Source: Populus alba
Taxonomy: Eukaryota > Streptophyta > Magnoliopsida > Malpighiales > Salicaceae
DNA length: 64,000 nt
Assembly (NCBI RefSeq): GCF_005239225.2
Contig: NC_133300.1
Span: forward strand, 8,957,875-9,021,874
Direction of reading: 5' to 3'
The notes beneath the pieces were generated by a model that was not told the origin of the DNA, searched no databases, and was given only the letters and a program-made list of their open reading frames with translations. Position numbers and translations under genes: made by a program. This document shows, piece after piece, positions 33,458 through 46,339 of the stretch; position 1 is the stretch's first letter; each line of letters starts with the position of its first letter.

Positions 33458-35024
33458 TGATTAGTAGTTAAAAGTGCATTGTTTATCAAGGTTTTATATC
33501 ATCATTTTGCACTTGAAGTATCAATAATTCCTTAACTAAAGCATGTTTTATAATAACAAGTTTGATATTATAAGATACCTTAATTTATGGTAAATGCTCA
33601 TCTTAAATGCAGGCCTATCACATAAATAAAAGGATTGATTGATGAGTTTAAGTATGAAAGTGAAAGGACAAAGAGATGGCCAAACTTGAGAAAAGAGATG
33701 CCGGTGCAGTCCAAACCGGAACATTCTCGGTAATTGGATCATATCTGGAGCTTAGATCTCGGATTTAGGTCCTATTTTATATGGATGGAAAGGTAAGACA
33801 AAGGCCTACAACTTTCATGCGGAGCCCAAGATTTAAAAAGGCCGTTTTGAAGTCCAAACTGAAGGAACAACGAAGAAGTCCGAAGCTGTCCTGCAGCCCA
33901 GACACTATTTAGTGTTCAGCCCATATCTTGAGTTCTAGAAGTCCAAATGACCTCATCTTTTTTTTTTTATTGGAAAGCTGAGACAATTTCCTAGAACATT
34001 ATTGAGGATTCTGGGAAAATTATGATGTTAGCAATGACGTCTTGTTCAGACAAGAAGATAAGGATTGTCACCAAGTCAAGATGTGGCCACCCACCCATCA
34101 ATTAGTCAACAAATCAATAGTTCCAAATTTTGGCCTATAAAAGGAGGAACTTACCATGTATTGAGCCATCTTGGTTTCCAGATCAAGATCATGCTCTTGC
34201 CTTCTCTCTTTGTATTGCTTATGTTTTGCTTTCATTAATATCAAGTTTATGCACTTAATTTCCTTTCCTTTACTTAGTTAACTTCTTTCTCATTTATGTT
34301 CTTATCTTGTTAATTTATGTTTCTTTCTTTCATTATGTTTAGCTAAGTTAATTATGTCAAGGTGAAAAGGGTACACTAATGGTGTAAGAATAAGTATAAT
34401 ATAAACTTAACATGGACCTTAACGTTGGATACTAACATGTTTTATATTTGTTATCTTGTTCACTTTTAATACTTTGCTTGTTAAATGGTTAATCTAGATT
34501 TATGTTGTATAACACTTGGTACAACAAATACTTGGTACTTTCATAGCCCATACTGTATGGTATAACCGACACCTGAGCTATGAAAGGAACTTGATTTGTT
34601 GTTAACATAAGTTATAATCATGAATGCCTGCCAACATTTACAAGTATTAGCTTTATTCGAATAAGATAACTAATATAATCATGTTAACAATTTATAATCT
34701 GATTGGAACCTCTTTTATATGTGGTTTCCAATTGAGTAATAAGAGTTTATACTATACTTGTTTGAAGTACCATTAGTGGATCCTCTAACCTTGACATTTA
34801 TTTTTATCGTTGTTTAATCCTTACATTAATCTTTCAACTCAAAGTTCTCATTAATTTCTTCCTTCTCTTCTTTATTATTGTTGTTGTTGCTGTTGTTATT
34901 ATTGCGTTGTTATTTATAATTTACACAATTAACCTCTCTGTGGTTCGACCCCGGTCTTGCCGGGTTATTTATTACTTCGACACTCCTGCACTTGGGAGAA
35001 GACATCAAGCTTTTGGTCGTGTCA
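33458..35024 (+). repeat. Right-hand LTR of Athila element 2
   Basis: The LTR is 1,567 bp, TGATTAGTAGTT...GTCGTGTCA, with a TATA box at 34136. It is nearly identical to 23839-25403 with scattered substitutions and a few 1-bp indels. It is bounded on both sides by ATTGC (33453-33457 and 35025-35029), as a solo LTR would be. Confidence 0.9.
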
Positions 35025-35029
35025 ATTGC

Positions 35030-38000
35030 TTACCACCTTGAAGAGGAGGTCAATTAGTGGTGGTAGTGGCTTCAAAGGGCGTTACAGGAAGAAGGGCAAG
35101 TGATTTCATGGTAAAGATTTCAAGAAGAATTATGGGCTCGCTTCGAACCATGAGGTTGTGAAGATTTTGATGAAGCTCTCTAAAAAAATCAGGTAATTGG
35201 GGACAATAAGGGATTATTAGAGGGGAGTTTGAGAAGCTCGGTAATAAGGTACATGGCTGGACACAAAAAGCATTAGTAGGAACATTCATAGGTGGTTTGA
35301 AGGCAAAGATTTCTAAAGGGATTTAGATGTTTAAACCACAATCCCTCAAGGAGATCATTAATTTAGCGAGGATGAGAGATAAGCAGCTTGCACGACAGCG
35401 GCGATTTATACGATCACCACATTGAAGAACTCCTCTAGCTCTTCCACAACCCAATCATGTAACTCTTGTTACCCTGACTACTCCATTCAAGCATTTATCA
35501 TGAGAGGGGATGCAAATGAGAAGAATGCAAGGCCTCTGTTTCAACTATAATGAACAATTTACGACTGGGCATAAATGTCAAGAACCTCAGCTATCATTAC
35601 TCTTAAAAGGCTATGTAAATGCTGGTAATATGACATGTGAGGACATTACTTATTAATAAACAAGGGGGTTTGAACAAGGAAAAGATACAGGGGAGGTGAA
35701 AGAACCAAAAGTGGAACCTAAAATCACCCTACATGCATTAATAAGTTAGACCATTTCAAGAACAATGTGAATGGCAACAACTGTGGGCTCTCACAAGGTG
35801 ATGGTGCTGATAGACAGTGGATCCACACATAACTTCATTAGTGATCGCTTAGTAAGCACAATGCATTTACCAATGGTACCAATAAAACCATTCATTGTTC
35901 GAGTTGCTAATGGCTAATGGCTATAATGTCAAGGATAATTTAATAAGGTATCAGTGAATTTAGAAGGCACTGAATTTTATCTCACCCTCTTCTCTTTACC
36001 CTTATCAGGATTGGATCTAGTGTTGGGCATCCAATGGTTAGAATTGTTGGATTTAGTAATTTGTAATTGGTTAAGATTTCATTGGGAATAATCAAGCCTG
36101 AAGGTTGCAAGGATCGGGTGAGCAATCTATTCAAGAGGCTACTTTAAAAGAAGTCTCAAGAGATTGCTGAAGGGGACAAATGTTATTTGCAATATGCTTT
36201 CTTTCAACCATATAAGACAAATTACAGCATACAAACTATGGCATTAAAGACATACAACAGGTAATAGAGGAGTATAACAATGTGTTCCAAGAACCCTTGT
36301 GCTTACCTCCTATGTGCGAGGTTGACCGCTGCATTAAACTTAAAGAGAGCACTAAATTGATTAATGCACGCCCCTATAGCTATGCTCACTTTCAGAAAGA
36401 AGAAATTGAAAAATGAGTGTAGGAGATGTTGAAGTCGGGATATATATGTGTTAGCACCAATCCGTTTTCTTCACTAGTATTACTTGAACGAAAAAAAAAT
36501 GGTAGTTAGAGATTTTGCACAAACTATCACACACTAAATAATGCAACTATAAAAAAACTATTTTCCCATTCCAATAGTGGATGCTATGCTTGAAAAATTA
36601 TATGGCGCCTCATATTTTACGAAGCTGGATTTATGAGCTGGATATCACCAAGTACGAGTCAATCCTCCTGATATTTATAATGCCATTTTTTGCAATGCCA
36701 TTTGGCCTTTCTAATGCACCTTCCACATTCCAGACCATCATGAACACCGTCTTTCGACCTCACCATCGAAACTTTATTCTAGCTTTCTTTAATGATATTC
36801 TCATCTATAGTGTTACTTGGGATAAACATGTGGAACACGTTGCACAAACTCTGTGAATTTTAAGACAGCATAAGTTCTTTGCTAAAGCAAGCAAATGTGT
36901 TTTTAGCCAACAGGAATTGTAGTATCTAGGGCATATCATCACACCTATAGTTATTAAATTTGGCCAAAGAGCCAGGTCCTGGGTTTCATGGGTTGACCCA
37001 GGTCACCTCGGGTCAACTCGGATCAACTCGGAAAAATTAAAAAAAATTAAAGTTTTAATATTTTATATGAAAAAATTAAAAAACAATCCATGTAAATATA
37101 GGCTATACATATTGTAAATAATAAAGTTTAAAAGAATATTTTAAAAAGTTTTTTTCCCACATTAAAAAATATATTATGTTAAGCTTTTAAGTTGAAGTAT
37201 TTAAACCAAAAATATTTTTTATCCCACATTGAAAAAACATAGCTTTTTTTCTTGTAAACATAAAGTATATAAATTAATGGGTTTCATATTCCACATTGAA
37301 AAAAGATAACTTTCTTGGAAACATAGAGTATATATACTAATGGGTTTCAAATCCCACATTGAAAAAACATTGTTTTTTTCTTGTGAATTTTGAGTATATA
37401 TACTAATGGGTTTCAAATTCCATATTAAAAAGATATTATGTTATCCTTTTAAGTTGAATTATTTAAACTAAAAGTTTTTTTATCCAATATTGAAAAAACA
37501 CATTTTTTTTCTTGGAAATATAGAGTATATATACTAATGGGTTTCAAATCCTATATTTAAAAAAAAAAAACCGTGTCTTGGCGGGGTCTTAGTCGAGTCA
37601 CAGGTTGACCCACCGGGTTAACCGAGTCATTGCACTGACCAGTCTTTTGACAAACTCGGACTAGTCCAGCCCCCAGGTCTGCTGGGTCCCAGGTCGACCT
37701 GTCGGGTTGTCCGGATTTAATAACACTGATTACACCTCGATGAGTGAACGTTGATAACAAAAAAATTACAGCTATGCTTGCATGGCCTTGACCTCCTAAT
37801 ATTTTTGAAATGCGTGGTTTTTTAGGATTGACAAGTTACTACAAGAAGTTCGTTCAAAATTAAAACATCATCGCTTGATCCCCTACCAATTTATTAAAGA
37901 AAGGGAAGTTCGGATGGCATGATGAGGCAGAAGCAGCTTTCTTAGCTTTTAAGCAAACAATGAAAACCACTCCCACTTTGGCTATGTCTAATTTCAATTA

Positions 38001-39671
38001 TTCTTTCACTATTGAAACAAATGTCTCAGAAAACAACATTGGCATGGTTCTAACTCAACAAGGCAAGCCTATCGCCTATATAAGTCATGCACTGGGGTCA
38101 CCAAAAAATCATGGTCCACAAGCACTAGGGAAATGTTTGCAATTGTAGAGACCATTCGTTTGTGGCGTCCTTTTGCACTAGGAAGAAAGTTCTTCATTCA
38201 AATCAACCAGCGTAGCTTAAAGTATTTCCTGGATCAAAGTGTAGCGACACCAGAACAACAAAAGTGGGTAGCCAAATTACTAGGTTATGACTATGAAATT
38301 ATTTATTGTTCAAGCCATGAAAACTCAACTGCAAATTCCTTTACACGCAGGCCAAACAACCACATACTTCATCATTTGCACGTAGCCACTATAACCTTGT
38401 GGGATAAGATTAAATAAGCATACAACGAGAATAAGTATATTCAGTCAGTAGAGTGGGTAACCAAGACTTAACCCAATAGATCATATTCGTAGCGCTAATG
38501 ACTTTGGTTATTTAAACACAGGGTGGTAATTCCTACATGTGAATTGTTACGCTCTAAGTTATTGTATAAAGCACACAATACCAAGATTGGAGGGCACTCA
38601 GGAGTCTTACGTACATTCAAACAACTAGCTCATCAATTTTACTAGCCTAAGATACACCAAGTTGTCCAAAAGTATGTCAAGTGTTGTGAAGTATGCCAAA
38701 AAATAAAGACAAACACACTTTTCCTTGTTGGACTCCTATAACCTTTGTCCATTCCATGCCAAGTTTGGGATGATGTTACTCTTGAATTCGTTGAAAGATT
38801 GCTAGCCTCCCATGGCAAGTAAATTTGCACATTTCTTAATTCTATCCCATCCACTATTGCAAAATTACATGGTTGAAACATTTGTGAAAGGGGTCATCAA
38901 GCTACATGGCATTTCTAAATCAATCATTAACGATCAAGATCCTATCTTTATTAGTCAATTTTGGCAACAATTATTTCAAATATCAGGTACTCAACTAAAA
39001 CTCAGTTCTGTTTATCATCTGCAAATATACGAACAAATGGAAGTGGTAAATCGTTATGTCGAACAATATCTTCATTGCTTTGTTCATTAATGGCGACATA
39101 AGTGGAGCACATATTTTCCTTAGGCTAAGCTTTGGTATAATAGCATATTCCATGCTTCTACTAGAATGACTCCATTCCAAGCATTCTATGGTCGTTGCCT
39201 CCTCTCCTTCCCATTTACCATGGTGATGATTCATCGGTGCATGAGGTGGACCAAAATATCATGTCTAGAGATGAGTTGTTGCATCACCAAAGATAAATTT
39301 GGAGACTTCCATTAACTGTATGAAGCAGATAGCGAATAAAAGCATAAGGGATGTAAATTTTGCAGTAGGTGACAATTATACACACACCCTTAGAATTAGA
39401 GGCAATTATCAAGGGAGGGCATTGAAGATTGTCAAAAAGGTATAAATTTCTAGTGTTAAATCCTCAATCTTGGCATCGAGTAGTTAATGGTAATACCATA
39501 TTGTGTGATTCATATACCACCTATTTCAAATGGTTCATGTAAAGCTATGAATTTGTAGTAGATTTAAAGATTCTGAAACTATAAAGAAATGATGTGGTAT
39601 TGGGAGTGGATGGCTAATGAACTATTCTACAGTCTTTTTTTATTTTATCAAAATGAAAATATCCTTTAGAA
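35030..39671 (+). pseudogene. G1 Ty3/Gypsy element: rest of gag, protease, RT, RNase H, integrase (decayed)
   Basis: The G1 gag frame resumes directly after the duplicated ATTGC ('HLEEE...WWQWLQRALQEEG', with stops). A zinc-knuckle-like segment lies near 35535-35590, then the protease with active site 'DSGSTHNFIS' (about 35815), RT (36330-36946, then from 37738), RNase H (about 37970-38400) and integrase (38440-39230). The RT catalytic box reads 'FFNDILIYS' (near 36790), with Asn for the first Asp. Stops and frameshifts are frequent. A hAT-like element splits RT at 36947-37729. A purine tract at 39660-39670 followed by TGATAAAG may mark the start of a 3' LTR, but the LTR itself is not recognisable. 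Confidence 0.8.
36947..37729. mobile_element. hAT-like non-autonomous DNA transposon inside G1 RT
   Basis: The ends pair as inverted repeats: left 'atagttattaaatttggcc' and right, reversed, 'tcagtgttattaaatccgg'. They extend into imperfect 'gggtcaactcgg'/'gttaaccgagtc' blocks. Flanks are TCACACCT (36939-36946) and TTACACCT (37730-37737), an 8-bp duplication with one mismatch, as hAT elements make. The RT reading frame of G1 continues across the site. The middle contains about five copies of an ~85-bp unit with 'atgggtttcaaatcccacattgaaaa'-like text. No transposase ORF. Confidence 0.8.
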
Positions 39672-42600
39672 AAGAAGGGAGAATGATAAAGCTTAAAAGA
39701 ATTATGGAAAACATTAACCTTTAATGTATTGCAGTAAAGAAGGTTCATAAAAATTTAAAGGAAGCTATAATGGGGTTTGTATGGCAATTCTTCTTAATAG
39801 AAGTAAAAGAAGAGCCATGTACTACACTTATTAATGCAAAAATAAAAGGACTGCTGATAGATTATGCAATCGTATTTGAGAAACCGATAGGACTTCCACC
39901 TATTAGAAAGTTTGATTACAAAATTCCATTAAAACTAGAAGCTCAACTTGTCAATTACAGACCATATAAAAGCTCATTCTTCCAAAAAAGAAAGATTGAA
40001 AGGATGGTTAAAGAGATGTTGAACAATGGCATAATTCAACCAAGTGTAAGCCTTTTTTTGCTTCACCTGTCGTACTAGTAAAGAAAAAAGAAAAAAGATG
40101 GCATTTTTTTGTGGACTTTAAACAGTTGAATGAAGTCACTATAAAGAATAAATTTCTCGTTTCTCTGATAAATGACTTATTAGATGAATTACAAAGATTT
40201 AGCTTCTCCTCAAAACTGAATTTAAGGTTTGGTTATCATCAAGTTCTCATACATGAAGGAGATGTGGAAAAAACAACATTTCGCACTCACCAAAGGCATT
40301 GTGAATTCAAGGTAATGGCCTTTGGTCTTACAAATCCCCCTACCATTTTTCAAGCATTAATTAATGATATCTTAGAGCTTTTCTTGAGAAAAATTGTTAT
40401 GGTATTCTTTGATAATATTCTCATTTATAGCTTTTCTTTGGAAGCACATGTAACTTACTTGAAGTAGATTCTAGAAACTCTTAAAACTAATTAGTTGTTT
40501 CTAAAGAGATCTAAGTGTACATTTGGTGATCGAATTTAGAGTATTTGAGACGTATAATCTCAGCTAAATGAGTGGTAACTGACCCTAAAAAGACTAAAAC
40601 AATATATAATCGGCCAATTCCCAAGCCTATTAAAGAATTAAGGGGATTTCTTGGCTTATTAGGTTACTACAAAAAAATTATTAGAAGGTTTGGTGTTATT
40701 AGTAAGCCTTTAACAAATCTGCTTAAGAAGAATAACTTTATTTGGCATGGAGGTGCGTTGGAAGTTTTCACAATCTAAAAAAGGCTTTATGTAATGCTCT
40801 AATCCTTGCTTTACTAGACTTTACTAAGTAGTTTGTATTAGAAACTGATGCATGTGCTACTAGAATTGGAGCAGTGCTCAACCAAGAAGGAAGATCTTTA
40901 GAATTCATAAGCAAGGCTCTAAAAGTTAGACACTTGGTATTACCTATCTATGAGAAGGAGTATCTTGCTATTCTGATGGTAGTTGACAAATGAAGGCACT
41001 ATTTGGAATAAGAACATTTTGTCATTCAAATTGATCATGAAAGTCTTAAATACTTATTAGATCAAAAAATTCACACCACTATTTAAAAGAAGGGTCTAAC
41101 TAAATTGTTCGGATTGAATTATCAAATCTTATATAGGAAAGGCAAGGAAAGCATAGTGGTAGATGCATAATCTAGAAGAGATAGTATGTGACAAGCAAGC
41201 TGCAGGAGGAAAGTCAAGAAAAGGGTAGCTTCACGACTATAACTAAGGTGATACCATCCTAGTATGAGCAGATATATAACTCCAATAAAAATGATGCTAC
41301 TCTATAAAATATCATCATTATTAAATTGGTTGATGCTACATAATATCCCAACTTTACATATAAAAAAGAAGTATTCAAGTACAAAGAAAGAAGTGCTATA
41401 AGGGTTACATGATTGTTGAGGGAGTAAATCATCAAGTCTGCATATGATTCTTGCATTTGAGATCATGCTAGAATTCAAATAACCTATAAAAGACTCAAAA
41501 CTCATTTTTATTGGCCAACTATGAAGAAACTAGTGCAAAAGATAGTCCAACAATATGACGTTTGCAAACAAGCTAAAGCTAAAAGGGTTGTCTATTTTGG
41601 GTTGTTGCAACCTCTACTAGTTCTAAGGGGTACTTGGCAGGATTGTTGCAACCTCTACGAGTACAACAAATTTCATGAAGGGTTTACCAAAATCAGAAGG
41701 GAAGGATACAATTATGGTCATTATGGATAGGTTTACTAAGCATTGGCACATTCCTTCACAACTCAAGATATTTCTCAACTCTTCTTGGATCATATTTATA
41801 AGATCCATGGATTACCTACCACTATACTAACTAACAAGGATAAGATCTTTACAATTTTTTTTTTGAAAAGAATTGTTTAAGAAATTGGGAGTAAAGCTAC
41901 TACTAAGTACCTTTTACAACCCTTAAACTGATGGCCATACTGAAAAGGTGAATCAATGCCTTGATACATACCTAAGGTGCATCATCGCCTTGATACATAC
42001 CTAAGGTGCATCATCATGCACTGTCCAAATAAGTGGAATCAATGGCTAACTTCAACACAATGGTGTTATAATAGTAGCTTTCATTTAGCTATCAAGATGA
42101 CAACATTTCAAGCCTTATATGGCTATGACCCTTCAACAAAGAAAATGGTACTAATTAAGGCTACTCAAGTTATTGTTTTAGAAGAATTGATATGAAGAAT
42201 GATTAACATGGATCAACTAATAAAAGGATAGTTTAAAGGGGAAAAGGGAGAAAAGGAATAGGATGAAACAAGTGGCAAATAAAAAGAGGTCTAAAAGAGA
42301 ATTCTCAGGAGGATATTGGGTTTTCTTGAAGTCACAACCTTATAGGCATTGTAATGTCATGTTTAGGAAGAATTTCAAGCTAAATCCTAGGTGTAACACC
42401 CCACCTCACTAGCAAGATATTGTCCGCTTTGGGTCCCACAGGCCCGCACGGGTTTGTTGTTGCAGAAGCGAGCCCACCATGGGGCCTAACTTCCCAAAAC
42501 GCGTCTTACTAGTCAAGGTGAGCATGCACTTATAAGGCCCTGGCTCTGGACACTCGCTTCCGATGTGGGATCTTACAATCCCCCCATCTTAAGACGAGCC

Positions 42601-43110
42601 GTCCTCGGCTCTGATACCAAATGTAACACCCCACCTCACTAGCAATTGTCCGCTTTGGGTCCCACAGGCCTCACGGGTTTGTTCTTGCAGAAGCGAGCCC
42701 ACCATGGGGCCTGACTTCCCAAAACGCGTCTTACTAGTCAAGGTGAGCATGCACTTATAAGGCTCTGGCTCTAGACACTCGCTTCCGATGTGGGATCTTA
42801 CACTAGGTACAGTGGCCCTTATCAAGTTATAGAAAAGATTGGAGCTTTGGCTTATAAGATCAAGTTACCAAGGGGCGGTACAATACATCCTATTTTCCAT
42901 GTTTGTTATTGAAAAAGAAGGTTGGAGATACAAATATAGTCTTGTCTACATTGTCAGTAGTAGATGAAGCAGAAAGAATTAAGGTTTGTCTAGTGGCCAT
43001 ATTAGATAAGAAGTTTATGAAGAAAGATAGTAAGACTATAATGGTGGGATTAATTCAATGGTCGAACTCTTTTCCTGAAGATGCAACATGAGAGGTACTA
43101 TAGGAGATCT
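39672..43110 (+). pseudogene. G2 chromovirus-like Ty3/Gypsy pol relic
   Basis: RT starts near 39770 in an open segment to 40078 ('GLPPIRKFDYKIPL'). A second open segment, 40111-40467, ends with the box 'VFFDNILIYS', where the second catalytic Asp is Asn. RNase H follows (40570-41160, with stops), then the integrase zinc finger and core (41460-42200, including 'FYWPTMKKLVQKIV' and 'HYP/NP QTDG'-like text), and a C-terminal region ending in a chromodomain-like 'WSNSFPEDAT' (near 43055-43085). It is split at 42391 by a TRIM. No LTRs were found and the left end is abrupt. It is a different family from G1. Confidence 0.8.
42392..42802 (-). mobile_element. Complete TRIM (terminal-repeat retrotransposon in miniature)
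   Basis: Two direct terminal repeats, 42392-42577 (186 bp) and 42622-42802 (181 bp), flank a 44-bp interior. On the minus strand each repeat runs TGTAAGATCC...GTGTTACA. The interior begins with the primer-binding site TGGTATCAGAGC (initiator tRNA-Met) and ends with the polypurine stretch AAGATGGGGGGAT. Flanks are CTAGG on both sides (42387-42391 and 42803-42807), a perfect 5-bp duplication. The repeats differ by a 4-bp and a 1-bp indel and a few substitutions. It has no coding capacity, so it must use proteins of another element. It is inserted in the integrase C-terminal region of G2. Confidence 0.95.
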
Positions 43111-46100
43111 AATTGCAATTTCTAAAATTTAACATGCCATGTATATTTATTGCTCTAACAAAATACATTGTCTACCAGTCTAGTTCTTCTTTTTTTCTAC
43201 TACTAGCACATCTTTATCTAAGAAATCATAATTCAAATGTTCGTAATCTTTAACTTTATTATTTGCCAAATCATCAACAATAATGTTTCATAACTGGGCT
43301 TTTTTTTATTTTTTTATCATGTACAATATGTTTCGTTTTGTGTTGTTGTTATTTACAATGAAAAAGAGCGATATTTGTGTTGTTTGATGTGTATGTAATT
43401 TTGTGTCCACAACCAATTTTTAGGGTTACCCAATGACACCATTTCGTTTTCTATTGACTTTTTGTGTGGGCCTTGGCCTAGCGATCTGTGGGTTGGATTT
43501 AATGACAAATTTGATGCAACTCATTAGATGCACTAAAATTTCAATATCAAATGTAATTTTTATTTATTACTAGAGGTGATTGATTACTTAATTATTGTAT
43601 AACTAATGCATTGTCCCAAGCATAACATATTTAAAAAAATGCAATCATTTAATGTATTTTATAGTGGCAAGTTAGAAATTTTACGTGTTGGTGTAAATAT
43701 TTAAAAATATCGTTAAAAATAATTATAGATTAAATTAAGAAGCTAAAACATATATTTAAATTAAGATATTTTATCAAGTTTTTTTTTTATAAAAATATTA
43801 TTTAATTATATGACAATTAAGATATTTGAAACAAAATGATTTACTAAGTATAATCTCTATTTTTTTTCTACGAAGCAATATAACTCTTTTGTTCTATATC
43901 CTTCATTTAATAAAATTATAAAATTCATTGAAAAAATATTTTAAAAAATATGGACGGTTTGAAATAAGAGTTAGAAAGACATCCTTGGAACCGAAACTCT
44001 TTTATCTCATCACTATATTCTATTTTTTACTTGTTTTTTTTTTTGCAAGTATTTTTGCTTTAAGAGAAAATTTGCCAATTTTGACATGGATGCTTTTAAA
44101 AATATAAGAACAATACATTGTTTGCATTGTTGTGGATAATTTTTTGATAGTGTCATCAAACCTAGCCCAGACTAGCAGCAGCTAACATAGAGACCTCTTT
44201 ACTTAAGCCTTTACCTGACTCGAGTTTCCAATTGAACTGAATAGAAGCTAACTTGATATAACCTTGTTAAAAGTCAGTTTAATTTAATAAAAAAAGAATT
44301 AAAGGTGACATCTTTTTTAACTTTTTTTTATATATATATATATACTAAGACAATAATATTTTAAATTGGCTTAAATCAACTCAAATTAACTCATCAAATC
44401 TGTGACTTTGGTGATGAGCTTGGGTGGGTTTAATAAAATAAAAAATTTAAAATCTTTTATTGAATTATACAACAATAAAAAGTGGAATGCACAAGAAAAA
44501 TATTAAAAAAATTATATAAAAAACCATCTTAAAAGGGTGCAAAAAAAAAAGTCCAATCATGTTATCAAAATGGATGTTATAACCTATTTTGAAAATTAAA
44601 AAGAAAAAACTAAATTATATTTATTCAAACAATACCCAAAACAGTTAGCATTCAAATAATTTTATTTTTTTTAAAAAAAAAACATTATGAATTGTTGTGC
44701 CAAAAAAAAAAAAACGTTTGCTAATTTAACAAAAAAAAGACACTATAATCTTATAAAAAATTGAAAATTGAATGGTATCTAATAAAAACATTGTCAAATT
44801 AATTTTTAAGTAATCTCTTTGAATGGATTGAAATTTAAAATCCACAAAAAAGATAAAAATAAATAAAATAGGTCAGGCAAGTGGGCCTACACATCTGACT
44901 CATGCATCAAACCTCTTTTTTTTTCCCCTTATATTATATGGTGACGACCCTTTAATCTTTTAATTGGAATATTTCAAATGTAGCATCATGTTCTAGCTCT
45001 GAATTTGGCAATCAAATAGTTGCTGTAAAGTCCAGGCAAGGGTATTTAATGCTAAAATATCATTTTCCAACTAATTTGTAGTTAAAAAAAAATTTAATAA
45101 ACATTCTTAGAACCTTAATAAACTAATATCTCAACCCATGACACCCCTAAATTAATCCAAAAACACAAAATTAAGTCGAAGAGACATTTTAATAGAGTTC
45201 CCCTCATTGAAAGGAACTTATGAACATCAAGAACGAGTTTTTTTGTCGGTAGAATGTGGACAACTAATTACTTTCTCTCTTCTTTTTTTATTTTTTAACG
45301 AGTTTCTCTATCTCCTTCCCAAATCTAAGAATAAAAAAATAAATGAAATAAAATTTTGGACTAAAATATATAATTGCAATGCTAAAGGGACCAAAATTTA
45401 AAAAAATCTCAAGGTGTTTTTTCCCAAATAAAAAAAGCATTGATTGAACAATGAAAGGCCAAAACAACTTATTTTTTCATCTAATTGCAATTTTGGTCTT
45501 CTTTTTGAATTTTTTGTAAAGAATAAAATTGATTTGTTTTGCAAAATTAAAAGGCATGTAATGTAATGTAGGAAATACCACTAAAAAAACCTATCATCAA
45601 ATAAAAACTTTATTAATTATCAATTAATTATGAATGAGAAATTTAGTGTTTATGGTTAATTAATTTCTGTATTTGAGATAATTTATCTTTATTGAATAAT
45701 AAGAACAAATATGAGTTTTTCTTAATAAAATAAACATGGATCTTATTAGTTCCTTATTTCTTTATTACATTCTATCTTTTGAACTTCTCTTTTTTCTAAC
45801 TTTTTTTCCACATGTAATATTTTTAAGAATATTTGTAATTAAATTCTCCGTTTTTTCAATTTTATGATAAGTTCTGATTTTTTTGAGTTTTAATTCAAAA
45901 TTTCCTTTTTTATTTTAATATATGTAGTTTTATTTTTTCAGGCAATGATTTTATCAATCAATGCATAAATTTTGAGCACATGTCACATGATTTAATAAAA
46001 AGGTAAAAAAAAAATTAACAAAACATGCAGTAGAAGAATAAAATTTTTATATATAAAAAAAATTATGTAAGGGAAAAATACATAAGAGAAAAAAAAATGC

Positions 46101-46339
46101 AAAACATGCCGTTAACCTCAAATTTTAGGATGGAAATAACATCACCGTATTAAATACAGTTAGGACGTCGGTTTATGATTACCCGACCACATGCATAGAC
46201 CCGAACCTTTTTATCTTTTCTCATCTCAAATACAAAACTCTGGAATTTGTTTCTCAGTTTGCTTTCGGATTGCCCGATTTAATCAATAGCTCTTAATCAA
46301 TGTTAGTTACTACTTTAATTAATCATCTTTTATTCTTTA
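43111..46339. other. AT-rich intergenic sequence, no gene seen, then ENY2 upstream region
   Basis: Long A/T homopolymers and a (TA)n run (44329-44345) are present, with no ORF of credible composition and no element ends. The last 150 bp before 46340 are the likely promoter and untranslated leader of ENY2 ('cacatgcatagacccgaacc', then a pyrimidine-rich stretch from 46210). No TATA box was assigned. Confidence 0.5.

Larger units (their letters stand above)
23839..35024 (+). mobile_element. Athila-type LTR retrotransposon, element 2, with a rearranged 3' half
   Basis: It lies between 1.57-kb LTRs (23839-25403 and 33458-35024) and is flanked by ATTGC (23834-23838 and 35025-35029). The G1 gag reads across the insertion. 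Internally it has an intact tRNA-Asp primer-binding site, gag-protease-RT-RNase H with few lesions, integrase N terminus fused to the end of ORF-X, a LOG-like gene and the 3' non-coding region. After that comes an unexpected degraded copy of the 'element 1 LTR + G1 gag + ATTGC' junction (31949-33457) before the last LTR. The RT active box is intact, so this copy is closer to the coding state of the family than element 1. Confidence 0.85.

Noticed and set aside
42392..42802. Cassandra-type TRIM with a 5S rRNA-derived promoter
   Set aside because: I looked for 5S box A/C-like sequence in the terminal repeats and saw none; it is called only as a TRIM.
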